Part shown: in pieces, positions 1 to 11,340 of the stretch
Layout: every line of letters begins with the position of its first letter
Position numbering within the stretch: the stretch's first letter is position 1
From: Alisma plantago-aquatica
Lineage: Eukaryota > Streptophyta > Magnoliopsida > Alismatales > Alismataceae
Direction: 5' to 3'
Assembly: GCA_963693085.1 (NCBI GenBank)
Contig: OY856413.1
Location: forward strand, 747,146,556-747,210,555
Length of the DNA stretch: 64,000 bases
The notes under the pieces: model-generated
What the model was told of the DNA's origin: nothing
Databases searched by the model: none
Seen by the model: the letters and a program-made list of their open reading frames with translations, nothing else
Program-made: the position numbers and the translations under genes

Positions 1-2455
1 ATAACAAGTGCCTTTATGAATTTTTGTTTGAGTGAAACATGGATTTGTTGTGTTGCAGGAAGTCTATCTGTATGTCATAATGACCTTCCGTCTCCGAAAA
101 GGTGGGCATGAGATTGCATGTTATCAATTTTCTTGGCATCAATTGATATGATAGGAGAAAAATTGTGGAAGGAAACCATATGCATATCCAACAACACTTG
201 TTGGATACTTGTTTGCCTTTTTTAAGGTAATCTTTCTTGAATTTATGGTTTGGGTGTAGAACTTTTAGTTTGATAAACTCTAATTGTAGTTTTTGGGTGT
301 ATTGCACTTGTATATGGCAGATGGGACTTATATGAATGATTTAAGATAAGCTATGTGTTAAAATAATCCCTAATGCCGTATGAGAAAAGAGGGTGGCAAT
401 CTAATTTTTAATGATAGCGCCATACAAACTCTACTCCTTTCACCCTTAAAAATACATAATCTTAGAAGCAATTGTGTTTGTGAGATATTACTTTGTTGAG
501 GCACGTGATGAACACAAGTGGCTGTGTTCTATATGTAATGGTTCTAGCTCGAGTAGGTTAAATATGCTCAACCAGACTTGTTTTCTACTATCTTAACAAG
601 AATTGTTTTCTACTACATATTTTCTATATATCATTCAAATGTATCATTCTACCTTCTTATGATATCCTTTGATGCAATTGATCAAGATTGTATTTATGCC
701 ACATAAACGAAAGTCCACACTAATAAACTAGTTAAGAGATAGTTCAGCATGTACACGTGTAGCCTAGCTAAGAGCCAATTCATGCTTTTGTATGAAAATA
801 TTGATAGGAAACTTGTGAAAATGAGATCTAGAGACATGTAAATGTATGACAAAGTATTTTTTTAGTGTTTTATTTCAAAATTGTTGTATGATTTTAAATT
901 TATTGCAAAACAACTAGTGTTTTTGGTGTGTGTTTGTGATTTGTTCAAGGGAAAAGACTTGGCCATATCCTCTCCTTGGTGTATCAATATTCAAATTGTT
1001 TCTAGTCAACTCACATATGATCTATTTGACCATAAGGAGTCAAATATTTTCTGTTCAAATTTCTCAATATTATATTGTGCTTTTTTTACTAGAATGAAGG
1101 GATGCCACTTGCTAGTTTGAATGATGTGATATATTGTTTATTAATATGGGTACATCTCAAGTTGGACAACATTTATCATCGAGTATGCCATATCTGTCCA
1201 AACCGGTAGGGTCTTTAATGGATCTGGAGAGGACAACTTGCATTCCAGGATCCAAATAAAAAGGTCGACTGCTTCCTTGAAGTGGATGGTTTCACCCGTT
1301 AATCATGACCCCATTACTACTAGTGATGGAATGATCTGTAAGTGTCAAATATCAATTCTTAGAAGATGTTTTTGTTGCACATAACTTCATATGAAGTTGT
1401 ATCATTTATTTATATGACTTGATTTTGTGTCTGATAACCACTCTAACAGCCATAGTAAACATACTTGTAGGCTATTCCATCATTCCAATTTATAGAGAAC
1501 TCTCACCTGCAACGGTAGCAACATAATATTAAATGTGAGTTGCTTCCCTTTCTGCTTGTATCTGTCGTACTTGGAATAGCCACAGTTAAGCGATTTTAGT
1601 TTGGAAGGGTGAATAATGGCAATGTACCTTGCTGGATAGGCCTGCCACTCAATCTGATGAGCAGACCATATATGATGCAAGAGTGGAACAGGTGAAGCAA
1701 GTGTTAGAAGCATGATGAAAGCTCTTTTTTTCTTATTGGTTTGTGGCTTGTCAATTATGTTATCATTTGCTTCTCAAAGGAACCCATAGGATCTGGAATT
1801 GTTAACTATCTCCAAGCATGTTGCATCTCCATGATAGACCCTCTCTTTACAGCTGTTCAGTCCGTTTTGCACCGTAATCACAACTATAGCAACAATACTC
1901 TAATTTATTCCTACTGCCAATTCTCTTTGCCCCCACTTCCATCATAGGAGCAAGATTACTAGATTGTGAATGACAATCGTCGTGTAGCAGCCATAGAATT
2001 TGCTGCTTGTAACATCATATTTAGCAATAGTTTGAATATTGTAGCCAACAAGTAGCCGACACTGCAACTTCACATCCAGCTATAGAAATAATAAGATGAG
2101 GCACCCTGTTCTCCATCCACCATCTCCTCTAACACCTCTAGTCCCTCTGCCTATTTCAGTTCAGGTGTGACCGTTTGGTGGTCAAGATGGATAGCCTGAT
2201 TCTATCCAACAACCACCTGCTTGACTAACAAAGGTGAGCATTTTTCAATTGATGAGCTAAGAAAATGAAACGGTTTTGGTTGCACTAATGACAAACTCAG
2301 AAGTAGCAGTTATTATTTAATTGTCTTGTATGATAGGAAATTTGAGTAGAGGAAGAAGTCCCTGAACCATATCCCATCTTCATGGCCTCTGCTCACCCTT
2401 ATGCACGACATCAACAATACAAGCGATCAATTGGAAGGAGTACTCTCGCCAACTG
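1..2455. other. No recognisable gene or element
   Basis: AT-rich sequence with only short open frames and no motif I recognise on either strand. Some patches near 1140-1330 and 1740-2220 are less AT-rich and could be worn-down exons or transposon pieces, but no family signature is visible. Confidence 0.5.
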
Positions 2456-3057
2456 CTGCTAGAAAATGAGGATATAGTCTCCATGCTACGGAAGAAGATG
2501 ACTAGCACATCTGGAGGGGCATCCAACTCTGCCAACATCCTACAGTCAACAACCTTAATCCCAGCCCACCTGGATGCGAGGGATTAGTTTGTTATAGTGG
2601 ACATTGGCATGTCCAAGAAAGACCATATTGTCTATTTTGACACGGGGAATGACCTGGGCTGGATTCGGTGTCCTCTATGCAACCACTATTGCTACTCACA
2701 ACAGTAGGTGATATTTGACCCCTTTGGCCTCTTCCTCTTACAATGTGTTATGCGGAGACACAGCCTACAGAAAGCTCGTTAGTAAAAGTTGCCACTATAA
2801 GAGTCGTGTCTACGAGGGTGTGCTACGGGGATGACTCCTCGAGCGTCAGGTTCCTCAACAAGGATGAGATGACACTCACGACCACGTATGGCACTGATGA
2901 TGTGTTCTTTGGGTTTATCTTTGAATGCATCCAGAAGAACCAAGGTATATTCAGAATGACCACATGGTTGCTCGGTATGAGCTGTAACATGTTGTCATTG
3001 GTGTCACAAACAACCAACATCTATTTCTACTGGATGAACAAAAGTGATATGGAATAG
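2456..3057 (+). pseudogene. Nepenthesin-like aspartic protease relic (A1 family)
   Basis: Plant A1-family aspartic proteases cleave proteins with two catalytic Asp residues, usually after secretion. The reading starts LLENEDIVSMLRKK, which fits the propeptide region, then gives VDIGMSKKDHIVYFDTGNDLGWIRCPLC at about 2594-2680. DTGN stands in for the first catalytic DTGS, and the Cys pattern after it is typical of plant nepenthesins. A frame change near 2720 gives SSYNVLCGDTAYRKL. A second change near 2815 gives the flap-like CYGDDSSSVRF and then GFIFECIQKNQG and LLGMSCNMLSLVSQT, in family order. Stops interrupt it at 2585 (TAG) and 2705 (TAG). The C-terminal lobe with the second catalytic Asp is missing, so only about 200 of the usual 430-480 residues remain. 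It appears intron-less, like many family members or a retrocopy. The family call is firm; the start is not defined. Confidence 0.8.
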
Positions 3058-3399
3058 CCTCTACTGCAGTCGCGTGATAGACTAATCTAAAGAATGACAA
3101 CAAGAGTATTATCAAGTTTTCAAACTTTTTTGGAATAATTAAGATGAAGCATGTTCAATTTGTGCATGAGTGTAGATATATTTGTATGGCCATGATGTCA
3201 CTGTGTGGGTGTCAATTGTATTGGTGTCATAGTTGTATATTTGAGATAAGAAACATAGAGTTGACGTTGAATGTGTATGAGTAATGTATAAATTGATTAT
3301 TAATAAAATATATCCATTTCAGTTCTATGTGATCTTTCTACCGTGAAAAAGACAATGTGTATGCTCTGTCATAACATTAAATATAGCCAACATTTGAGA

Positions 3400-3776
3400 A
3401 TGTTAATACGATTCTGAAGATACAACACCATGATCATCCTACTCGTCAGGCACCCATTTTGAATCACCAATTAATGTGAGCATTCGACATACATTGAATC
3501 AATTAGGTGACATCAAATATCATTATCCATTATTACATAGATGACAACCATAGATGTTGCTTTCACTTGAAATGATGATAGTATTTGATGTCATCAACTG
3601 ACATTCTACAACAAACCTATAACTAGCTATAGGTGACATGCTTTAGAAAAGCCTACATAGCATAAAGGTTACAAATAAAAGATGATTTGTATTAGGTCCA
3701 TGACAATTAATCACGTCATCTATTAGGATATTGGTGACACATTTGAACGTAATGGATAAAGTATATTCTAGTAGTG
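3400..3776. mobile_element. CACTA-like transposon terminus (partial)
   Basis: The segment ends in tatattctagtagtg, whose reverse complement CACTACTAGAATATA matches the usual start of plant CACTA (En/Spm-like) termini. Inside lie inverted copies of gacatcaaatat near 3511-3525 and 3585-3597, which would suit subterminal repeats. No matching left terminus was found and no transposase is present, so this is either a truncated end or a chance match. Confidence 0.35.
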
Positions 3777-3943
3777 GGTGTTGTCATCGTAGCGGGAACA
3801 TCTTGGTCATACACTAGTTATAGATGAAGGAAGTCATACATAGTTGTTGAATAAGTGCATGGTCAAGTCGTACATGGAACATCAATTGGAACAATGTGTG
3901 TTGTAGCAGATTTTGATGTCATGTAACCAACCCATCACACATT
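3777..3943. other. Short unassigned spacer
   Basis: Sequence between the CACTA-like end and the first copia LTR. Nothing recognisable was seen. Confidence 0.5.
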
Positions 3944-3948
3944 GTTTA

Positions 3949-4092
3949 TGTTAGAGTTATATTATGCTTCTTTGTATTGCACCTCTTCGGAAAACTCATT
4001 GCACAAGAGGTTTCCTACATATATGTTGTCATCTTTATATGTATATATATTGGTATATTGGCCTCATAGCAATACAAACTATATTCATAATA
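3949..4092 (+). repeat. 5' LTR of the small copia element
   Basis: Begins tgttagagttatatt and ends ttcataata. It shares with 7508-7713 the start, the block tttcctacatatatgt, the block catgtatatatattg (ttatatgtatatatattgg here), and the segment tattggcc..at.gcaatacaa to the end. It is 144 bp, about 60 bp shorter than its partner. Confidence 0.8.
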
Positions 4093-4103
4093 TAATATCA
4101 GAG
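4093..4103 (+). promoter_or_regulatory. Primer-binding site remnant
   Basis: taatatcagag lies directly after the LTR and matches 9 of 11 bases of tggtatcagag, the usual plant copia site complementary to initiator Met-tRNA. Confidence 0.6.
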
Positions 4104-4399
4104 TTGACGTTATGGTTTTTCCTTATCGATTATTTCTAATCGATTTCTCTGTTCTCTTATCGATTATCTTAAATTGAAAGAGGAAAAGAAAGGCATTGTT
4201 CATCGTCACTCTTTGAGAGTGGTGCTAAGGTTCTTCTTCTTCTAGATTTTCTTTTGAGAAAGGATCAGGAGGGCTTGATGCTCAACAGGAGATTCTCGCG
4301 TTGTTGCATTGCTTTGCTATTTCTTGACTGTTTGGTTCTACTGATTCTATGACTTGGTCTCTTGGTGATGTGCCACCACCTCTAATTTCACCTTTAGGT

Positions 4400-7300
4400 A
4401 TACCACCGTGGATCCTCCATTGGTTTCTTCTTTTCATATGATACCTAATTCCACCAGTCTTACATCTCTTAGTCCCATAATTGTCTTATAAGTGTTGAGA
4501 AGGTAGATGGTGCCTCCCTTTTTGTCGCAGGACTAGGAACTCTATCTAAATCCTCCTTTCATGTTCTTATGGTTTCTTATGTTCCCAACTTACCATGAAA
4601 CTTATGTTCATTGGTCAGCTCACTAATCATGGTTATCATGTTATCTTAGTTCTAACTTGTGTGGTGTTTGAGACCACTGCATGGGTAAATTAGTTGGCAT
4701 TGGTCCCTACCGTTGTGTTCACAACATCTTTGGGAGCTTGATTGGCTTCATCTTCCTTCTGTTGCACTAGTTAATCAATTTCCCACCACCAACGCCTCCG
4801 CATCCGTTACATCATTCACATTGTTTGTTGCTCAATGGCATCACCGTTTGGGTCATCTATGCTTCATCACATTTGTAATCTTTAGTTCAACGTGGTCTAT
4901 TAGGTTTCTCTGGTGATGTGTGTTTAGACTATATCGGTCTTAAGCTAGGTAAACAGCTATAGGTTTCCTATCCTACTAGTGAATCAGTGTCCCAGTGTCC
5001 ATTTGATCTTCTTCATTTTTAAAGTATGCGGTTCGGCTCATTTTTGTTTCAAAAGGGGGTCATTGGTCCTATATACTTTCTATAGATGATTATTTTTGCA
5101 ATCACATGGATATATTTTATGTCTTCTCAACATGAGGTTTTATCCATCTATAAAAATTTTGCGAACATGATATGCACTCAGTTTGATTGTTATATTTGTG
5201 TTTATTGTACTAATTCTACTTAGTAGTACTTTTAAGGACAAATGTATGTTTTTCATACCGAGTAGGGTACTCTTGATCAAATTTCCTGTCCAGGTGTCCA
5301 TGCTCAAAATTGTGTGGTTGAGCATTGTCATATTCTTGATATTGGTCATGATCTTATGCTTGCTTCTAATTTCATGCATCATTTTTAGTAAGAGGCTATT
5401 TCTACAGCCACCTATATCATCAATCTACAACCTTCTACTGCTCTTTAGGGTGAGATCTCAATTGAGTGTCTTTCTGGTACCCTTCCTAGTTATTCAACCA
5501 TTAGCCTCTTTGGGTGTGAGTGTTATGTCTTATTGGCACCTCATGAGCACACCAAGATGATAGCTCAGTCAGTTGAGTGCACTTTTTAGGTTACAATACT
5601 GAGCATGAGGGATATCATTATTGGGATCATGTTGTTCAACATATATGAATTTCTTAGGATGTGACTTTTGATGAGTCTCGTCCTTTCTACTCTAACCCTT
5701 CTTCCATCTCTACTCAAACTTCTCTCCATGATCCACTATCTTTACTAATGTTTCATGATACACCTATTTCTACTATACAACTTCCACCACCACCTCCACC
5801 TCCTGTGTTGTAGATACCACTGTCACCATCTCCACCTCTCACTTTACAACCTCCACGAATGGCTTCTCTAGTGCTAGCTCTACCGCCTCTAGTGCTACAA
5901 ATACTACCTAACTTTCTAGTTGAGGATTTTTTTGATGCACCATCTTCTTACGGTAAGTCATCTTCTACGGTGCCTCCTTACAGATATGATCTTTGTGATT
6001 GTCGGTCACTTCAGCCTCTTGCTCATTATGTCCTTGATTTTTCCATTCTTTTAGAACCCACTTCTTATCGTGATTCCAGTATTCATCAGGAGTGGCAACA
6101 TGTGATGGCAGAGGAGGCCCTCAAGCATACTAGCATTTGGGACATTGTGTTTCTTCTTGCGTGAGTTTTTCTATCACGTGTAAGAGTCTCTATAGGGTTA
6201 AGACTAGTTTTGATTGTACCCTTGAGTGTTACAAAACTCGTCTTGTGGCTCATATCTTTTAATAGAAGCATGGTCTGATTACAATGGGACTTTTACTAAT
6301 GTGGCTTACATGACCACTGATCGGACTCTTCTTAATGTGGCCTCTGTTTGAGAGTGGTATAACTTTCAGCTTGATGTCAAGAATGCATTTCTTATTGGTG
6401 AGATGTGTGAGGAGGTTTACATGCAGCCACTAATGGGGTATACTAATCATGATGGTATGGTTTGTTGCCTTTGTCACTCTCTTTATGACCTTAATCAAGC
6501 CCCTCAATCCTAGTTTGAGCACTTCTACTATGTCATCACTATCATGTGTTTTATGCTAATGCTCAGTATCCTACTCTTTTTGGTCACACATCACCTCTTG
6601 GTTTGACACTTCTCCTTCTTCATGTTGATGATATGGTCATTACTGGTAATGATTCTCAATATATCACTTATGTGAAAGGAGAAGCTTAATGAGTAGTTTC
6701 TTATGATTGATTTGACTCCTCTTTGCTACTTCCTAAGGATTGAGATTTCTTCTATTCCTTGGGGTTTCTTTTTGTCCCAAGAAAAGTATATCCAGTATCT
6801 TCTTGATTGTGCTTCTCTCACTGTCAAGTGCACTACTAATACTCCTATGGAGCTTAATGTCCACCTTTGAAACACTAATAGAGATCCTATTGTACCACTC
6901 ACTATCATCACCTTGTTGGAAACCTAGTCTATGTCAATGTCACTCATCCTAACATTTCTTATCCATTGCATATCCTGGGTTAGTTCATCTCTTCTCCCAC
7001 TAAGCTCCACTATAGTCACCTTCTTAATGTTCTATGATATCTTAGTGGGACTATCATTTCGTCATCTTTTCTTCCCACACTCCAACTCTTTTCATCTCCA
7101 GGCCTACTATGATGTGACTTGGGTTAGTGATCCCTTTGATTGTCAGTCTCTTTCTGTCTATTGTATATTTTTGGGTGGTTCTCTCTTTCTTGGAACACTA
7201 AGAAGTAGAAAGTTATTTCACGTTCGAGTGTAGAGGTTGAGTTGCAAGCTATAGCTTTATTGATAGCACAAGTCACTTGACTACAATGGTTACTTGAGGA

Positions 7301-7490
7301 ATTTGGTGTTTGTTTATTAAAGAACCAACTCCTTTTTTGTCAAATAGTACAGGTGCTAGTAGCATTACACAATACCTGATAAAGCATGAGCTGACCAAGC
7401 ATAGCGGTGTTGATGCTTCATACATGCATTCATAGGTGCAGGATTAGGTCAGTATGTTCTTATCTCCTCATTCTCAATGTTGTGGATTCA
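4400..7490 (+). pseudogene. Copia pol remnant (protease-integrase-RT-RNase H)
   Basis: Retrotransposon polyprotein fragments spread over all three forward frames. Protease-like sequence lies at about 4400-4760. The integrase zinc-finger start QWHHRLGH is at about 4832-4855. Integrase core pieces follow, such as YFMSSQHEVLSIYKNFANMI near 5120-5170 and ISTATYIINLQPSTAL near 5400-5450. The reverse transcriptase shows LDVKNAFL at about 6371, EEVYMQP, SLYDLNQAPQS, and the catalytic HVDDMVITGND at about 6619-6650. RNase H-like sequence, ITQYLIKHELTKHSGVDASY, is near 7360-7430. Each domain keeps family order, but dozens of stops and indels separate the pieces. It is flanked by the LTRs described above and cannot make a working polyprotein. 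Confidence 0.8.
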
Positions 7491-7507
7491 ACGTGACTTT
7501 GAATGAG

Positions 7508-7713
7508 TGTTAAGAGTTGTATTGTTCCTCTTCTTATTATGTCTCTTTGCATTATGCCTCATTTTATTATGTCTCATTGTATTACGCCACTTCGTATTAT
7601 GTCTCTTTGTATTACCCATTGTATAAGATGTTTCCTACATATATGTCACCACCTATACATGTATATATATTGTCTTATTGGCCTTATGGCAATACAAGTA
7701 TTTATTCATAATA
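7508..7713 (+). repeat. 3' LTR of the small copia element, internally expanded
   Basis: Begins tgttaagagttgtatt and ends ttcataata. The first part contains four or five tandem versions of a roughly 20-bp unit resembling attatgtctctttgtatta, which accounts for its extra length over the 5' LTR. The preceding ctttgaatgagtgtt looks like a worn version of the purine-rich tract that primes plus-strand synthesis. Confidence 0.8.
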
Positions 7714-7718
7714 CTTTA

Positions 7719-8230
7719 CACACTCATTTTATTAGGGACCAAATAAAATCTTACTCATAATTTAGAGAAGATATACTCCAGTTACCAAAATGCAGGAAAA
7801 GTTTGATGTGTCTTCTGCATAACTCCATAATACCAAAATCTCCTTGGATCCCGGTACTATCAAGTGCACAATTTGATGTTTCTAAGTCTATAATTGATAC
7901 TAAGTAAATATTATTTTTGTTATAAACTACAACTTGATATTTTTGTGTATAACGTGAGTAAAATAGATTTTTTCTAAAGGAGTGGAAGGAAGTTTTTTAA
8001 CATTATTTGTAAATTTTTGGTATACACCTAGGAAATTTTGTATTTTTATTGATGTTTTTTTACTATGTTGCATTTTTTGTATTTTCTATACAAATGACAC
8101 TAAAATTTAATAATAAATGTATCACAATATATGCAAATAATAGTAAAATATACATCTTTCCTTCATTTCCAACTTTTCCTCCTTTCTTTATTTTGGCTTC
8201 CTTTTCTTTTCTATAAATTACTTAGCTAAA
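7719..8230. other. AT-rich spacer, nothing recognised
   Basis: Very AT-rich sequence with short homopolymer runs and no coding or repeat signature. Confidence 0.5.
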
Positions 8231-8240
8231 CAAACTTTAA

Positions 8241-8350
8241 AAAAAAAATGGCTATTCATTTGTCCCATTGCCAAGAGTTTCAAACTTGTGACCTCTCGGT
8301 CATACAACATCAACATTACCACTTAGATGCCACTACATTGGAAGCTACAC
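8241..8350 (-). mobile_element. tRNA-derived SINE
   Basis: Read on the minus strand, it has an A-box-like tggcatctaagtggtaatg and a B-box-like cacaagtttgaaactc preceded by gaccgagaggt, in the layout of tRNA-derived plant SINEs. The 3' end is a run of ten T residues, as in several plant SINE families. The 10-bp direct repeat caaactttaa lies at 8231-8240 and 8351-8360, a convincing target-site duplication. The B box (consensus GGTTCGAANCC) has mutated to AGTTTGAAACT, so RNA polymerase III transcription is unlikely now. Confidence 0.75.
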
Positions 8351-8360
8351 CAAACTTTAA

Positions 8361-9590
8361 GTAACTTGACAATCATAATTTTGATGCTTATTTAGAGAAC
8401 ACTACTTTTACACAGAGGGATAATTGTATACACGCATTCCTAATGCAAGATTGGGAAAATGAGTATCAATGGTGTTGTGGAGAGAATTTTTCTTTATATT
8501 TTGTGACTACTAACATCTTATATTATTAATGTGAGGCCTTATTTGTGATTCATTTGTTCCATGTGTTTGTGATATTGACTATGTTTAAAATGAATGGGGC
8601 AAACAATCCATATCAGTAAAAGCAAACTAATAGATATTTTGAAAAATTCTTCAATATCCCATCAAAGTTATTCTTGATAAATGTACATTAATCAAGAAAG
8701 CCCAAACACGGGGATGTGATCCTAGAGAGTTCATTGTTGGCAGAAGTCTTGGGGTCCCGGAGACTCATTCTGAGTGAATGAAGGGGTGGATATTGACAGT
8801 TGTGGAAAGCCACAACTAAAGGAGATGGTAATTTTTTCCATCTATTCCTATACACCAAGGTTTGGTCCAATACTGACATATATTTTAAGGTTCCTTTATA
8901 TCCATTCACCAAAATAAAAGAATAGAAAATACAATGACATGAATATAATTGTAACATATTTGTATCCAAGTGGTACTAGAAGAAACCTCTTATGAAAAAA
9001 GAAGAACCTAGAGTGATTGATGTGATTGACTTATACAAAATTGATGAAAACTAAAACATTCCCTAAAGTACATAAAATCTATAGAAAATTGATTGGAGAA
9101 GTGAGTTGTTTCCCTTTAGATGTTGCACAAAAAGAAGTTAAAAGTATAATCATAGAAGCAACAAGAATCATAGTCAATATATTCAACATCATACCATGAT
9201 CATCTAACAAATCTTTAAATACGGATTTGACCATATTCAAAGTGAAGTTGTCTGAGATCAATTGTTATATTTATTGAAACCATCATGATGGGACTCAAAA
9301 GGGATGACTCCTTTGGTGAACTCTATCTTCCTCTCTGAAAGTAAAGGCATTGGAAATACCTTTATTGTGAGCTCAATGGTTTCATTTCTAGATAAAGTTC
9401 ATTAATTATAAAGTATGATTCTAGAGGGTAGAGGTAAACAAGGATTCTAGTTTGTTAACAATTTCCATCAAATTGTCAGTTATGTTTGCACCAGTTAGTC
9501 CAGAGAAAACTAGTGATAATCATTGATTAACTTGTAAGCTAATCAGGATTTTATAATTTCTTAAATTCTAAATGTAATTGATATTTCTAT
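8361..9590. other. Unassigned, possibly LINE 3' end
   Basis: No recognisable coding sequence. The last part may be 3' untranslated sequence of the neighbouring minus-strand LINE, but no poly-T run marking its end was found. Confidence 0.4.
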
Positions 9591-9599
9591 TTTTTAGAA

Positions 9600-11340
9600 G
9601 TCACAATAATACTATCAAAGTTAATAAATATGTTCCAAAGATCTAATGATGTCATAGGTTAATAAACATTAAATGTATCTTCAATCTTATTGCAGCAAAA
9701 GAGACGCCAATCGTAGTATGACCGTCCTATGTTAAACAACCTTGTACTAATAAGTAATTTATTATGTTCCATGATAAATATGTTTATGTCACACGTGGTT
9801 ACCAAAATAAGTATAAATGTCACAAAATGCAAATAGATTATAGGCCTTTGTAATAGATAAATTATCACACTGAATTTCCTTAGTGCTATGATGGATTTTT
9901 TGTTAGAAAGATGGTTTGTGAAGTTACTTGAGCCTCCTCAATTAAGATATTGAGTGCTTCAATAGTACATTCAAAATGGTTATCTATAGCGTAGCTAAAA
10001 AACTCAGGGACTTTGTGGTATTTGATAGGCTTAGTTGGAAAATTCACATGTAAGGGAAGTTTCATATTTGAAATGAAACTTAGAGGTATTCCAAGAGTTC
10101 TGGAAAATAAGATCATGGAATGAACCCTACAATGCCTGAATATTATTATATATTGTGTCAAGGCCTTTATTTAGTAACTTTCAAAAGTGGGATGCATGTG
10201 TCTGAGAAATTTCATGCCATGGATTTTGCCTCTGGTAATATATCTTTCAAACATGTTTGGACCAAATTGTCTCCTTATCTTCATATAGGGAGACTAAATC
10301 CTATTGAACATATTGTGAGAATGTAAGGTGTTGTTAAGAATTCAACAAGAACCATGCTTATGAGGCTTGTATATGTTATCCATATCACTTAAATGACATT
10401 ATCTATTGTCCATTGTATCACCCCATACAAATGTTTGGTTATAGAATTCAATCGATCTCCCTAGATACCATAAGTTTTGTACATTTGTAATCTACATAAG
10501 GAGATTTTCATGAGGGTATTATAAAATAATGTGAGTTAGCTCACATCACCAAGGAATTTTTTCTTCCAGATGTATATCATGGTGTGAGTAATAAAAATTA
10601 TCAATCACATATTCAATTTTGAGTTTAAATAGAGAAAGAAGTAGGTTCACATATATCATAGGAATAGAACTTTTCTTAGAATCCAAGGATACACTTAATA
10701 TGTAGAATATTATCATGCGGTACAAGTGTACCAGTGATGGATGATTTTTTGATGTGATATGAGACTAGGAGGTATGGAACATTTCCTATAATTTGTATAG
10801 TTTCAATCACATTTCAATCACTGGGTGCGAGTAAAATGACAGTACCGTCAAAAAATTGTATGGTGTTGTCTTTACAAACATTTGATTGTAAATACAATCA
10901 AGGATACCATAATTAAGAACATGTTTCAAAAGTCCTAGATAGAATACACTTTACCAGAATAAAGAAGCTCAAGTAGACTAGATCACCCTATTACTTGCAA
11001 TTAGTGTTCTAAAATTTTATGAAGGTGATATATTTATGAGGTGGAGAAGAGGGTAATGAAGATGCACTTTTAGATTGAGTGGATCCAATTATCTATAAGA
11101 CCATATCCAATTAAGAATGCTTTCAATAATTTATAAATTATGTTATTGAACAAATTATAGGAGTCATGTTTGATATCAAGAAATGGTGTGACTTTATTTT
11201 GACACGGATGAATGGTTTTCTTAACAAAGATAAAGACATCTTGAGTGTGATGCCCATCAACGAGACTCATTTCATCAAAATCTACAATGTGGTTCACATA
11301 AGGCATAAGTCTATTTTCTAAGGACCTTAACAAGTAATTT
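9600..11340 (-). mobile_element. L1-type LINE fragment, RT to C-terminal zinc region
   Basis: On the minus strand the start ENRLMPYVNHIVDFDE and SLVDGHHTQDVFIFVKKTIH (11070-11333) match the fingers region of plant LINE reverse transcriptases. LLKAFLIGYGLIDNWI follows. Further on comes NTIQFFDGTVILLAPSD at about 10810-10860, where the catalytic F-A-D-D has become F-F-D-G. About 9886-10130 aligns with the post-RT part of the second LINE at 57 kb (LPLHVNFPTKPIKYHKVPEF against LHMQIPPPLKNINIAKALKY). 9659-9868 resembles its zf-RVT region. Stops and frameshifts are frequent. The 5' part is absent because the frame ends exactly where an LTR begins at 11341. The 3' boundary is uncertain. Confidence 0.75.

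Larger units (their letters stand above)
3949..7713 (+). mobile_element. Decayed Ty1/copia retrotransposon, gag lost
   Basis: Two short LTRs flank a primer-binding-site remnant and copia pol pieces in the order protease, integrase, reverse transcriptase, RNase H. At about 3.77 kb it is shorter than the roughly 5 kb usual for such elements. Only about 300 bases separate the PBS from protease-like sequence, so gag appears deleted. The flanks are gttta (3944-3948) and cttta (7714-7718), a 4-of-5 match that may be a worn target duplication. Many stops and frameshifts make it non-functional. Confidence 0.85.

Noticed and set aside
5561..5580. tRNA-like tagctcagtcagttgagtgc
   Set aside because: Lies in the copia integrase remnant and encodes the AQSVEC segment; no B box or cloverleaf around it.
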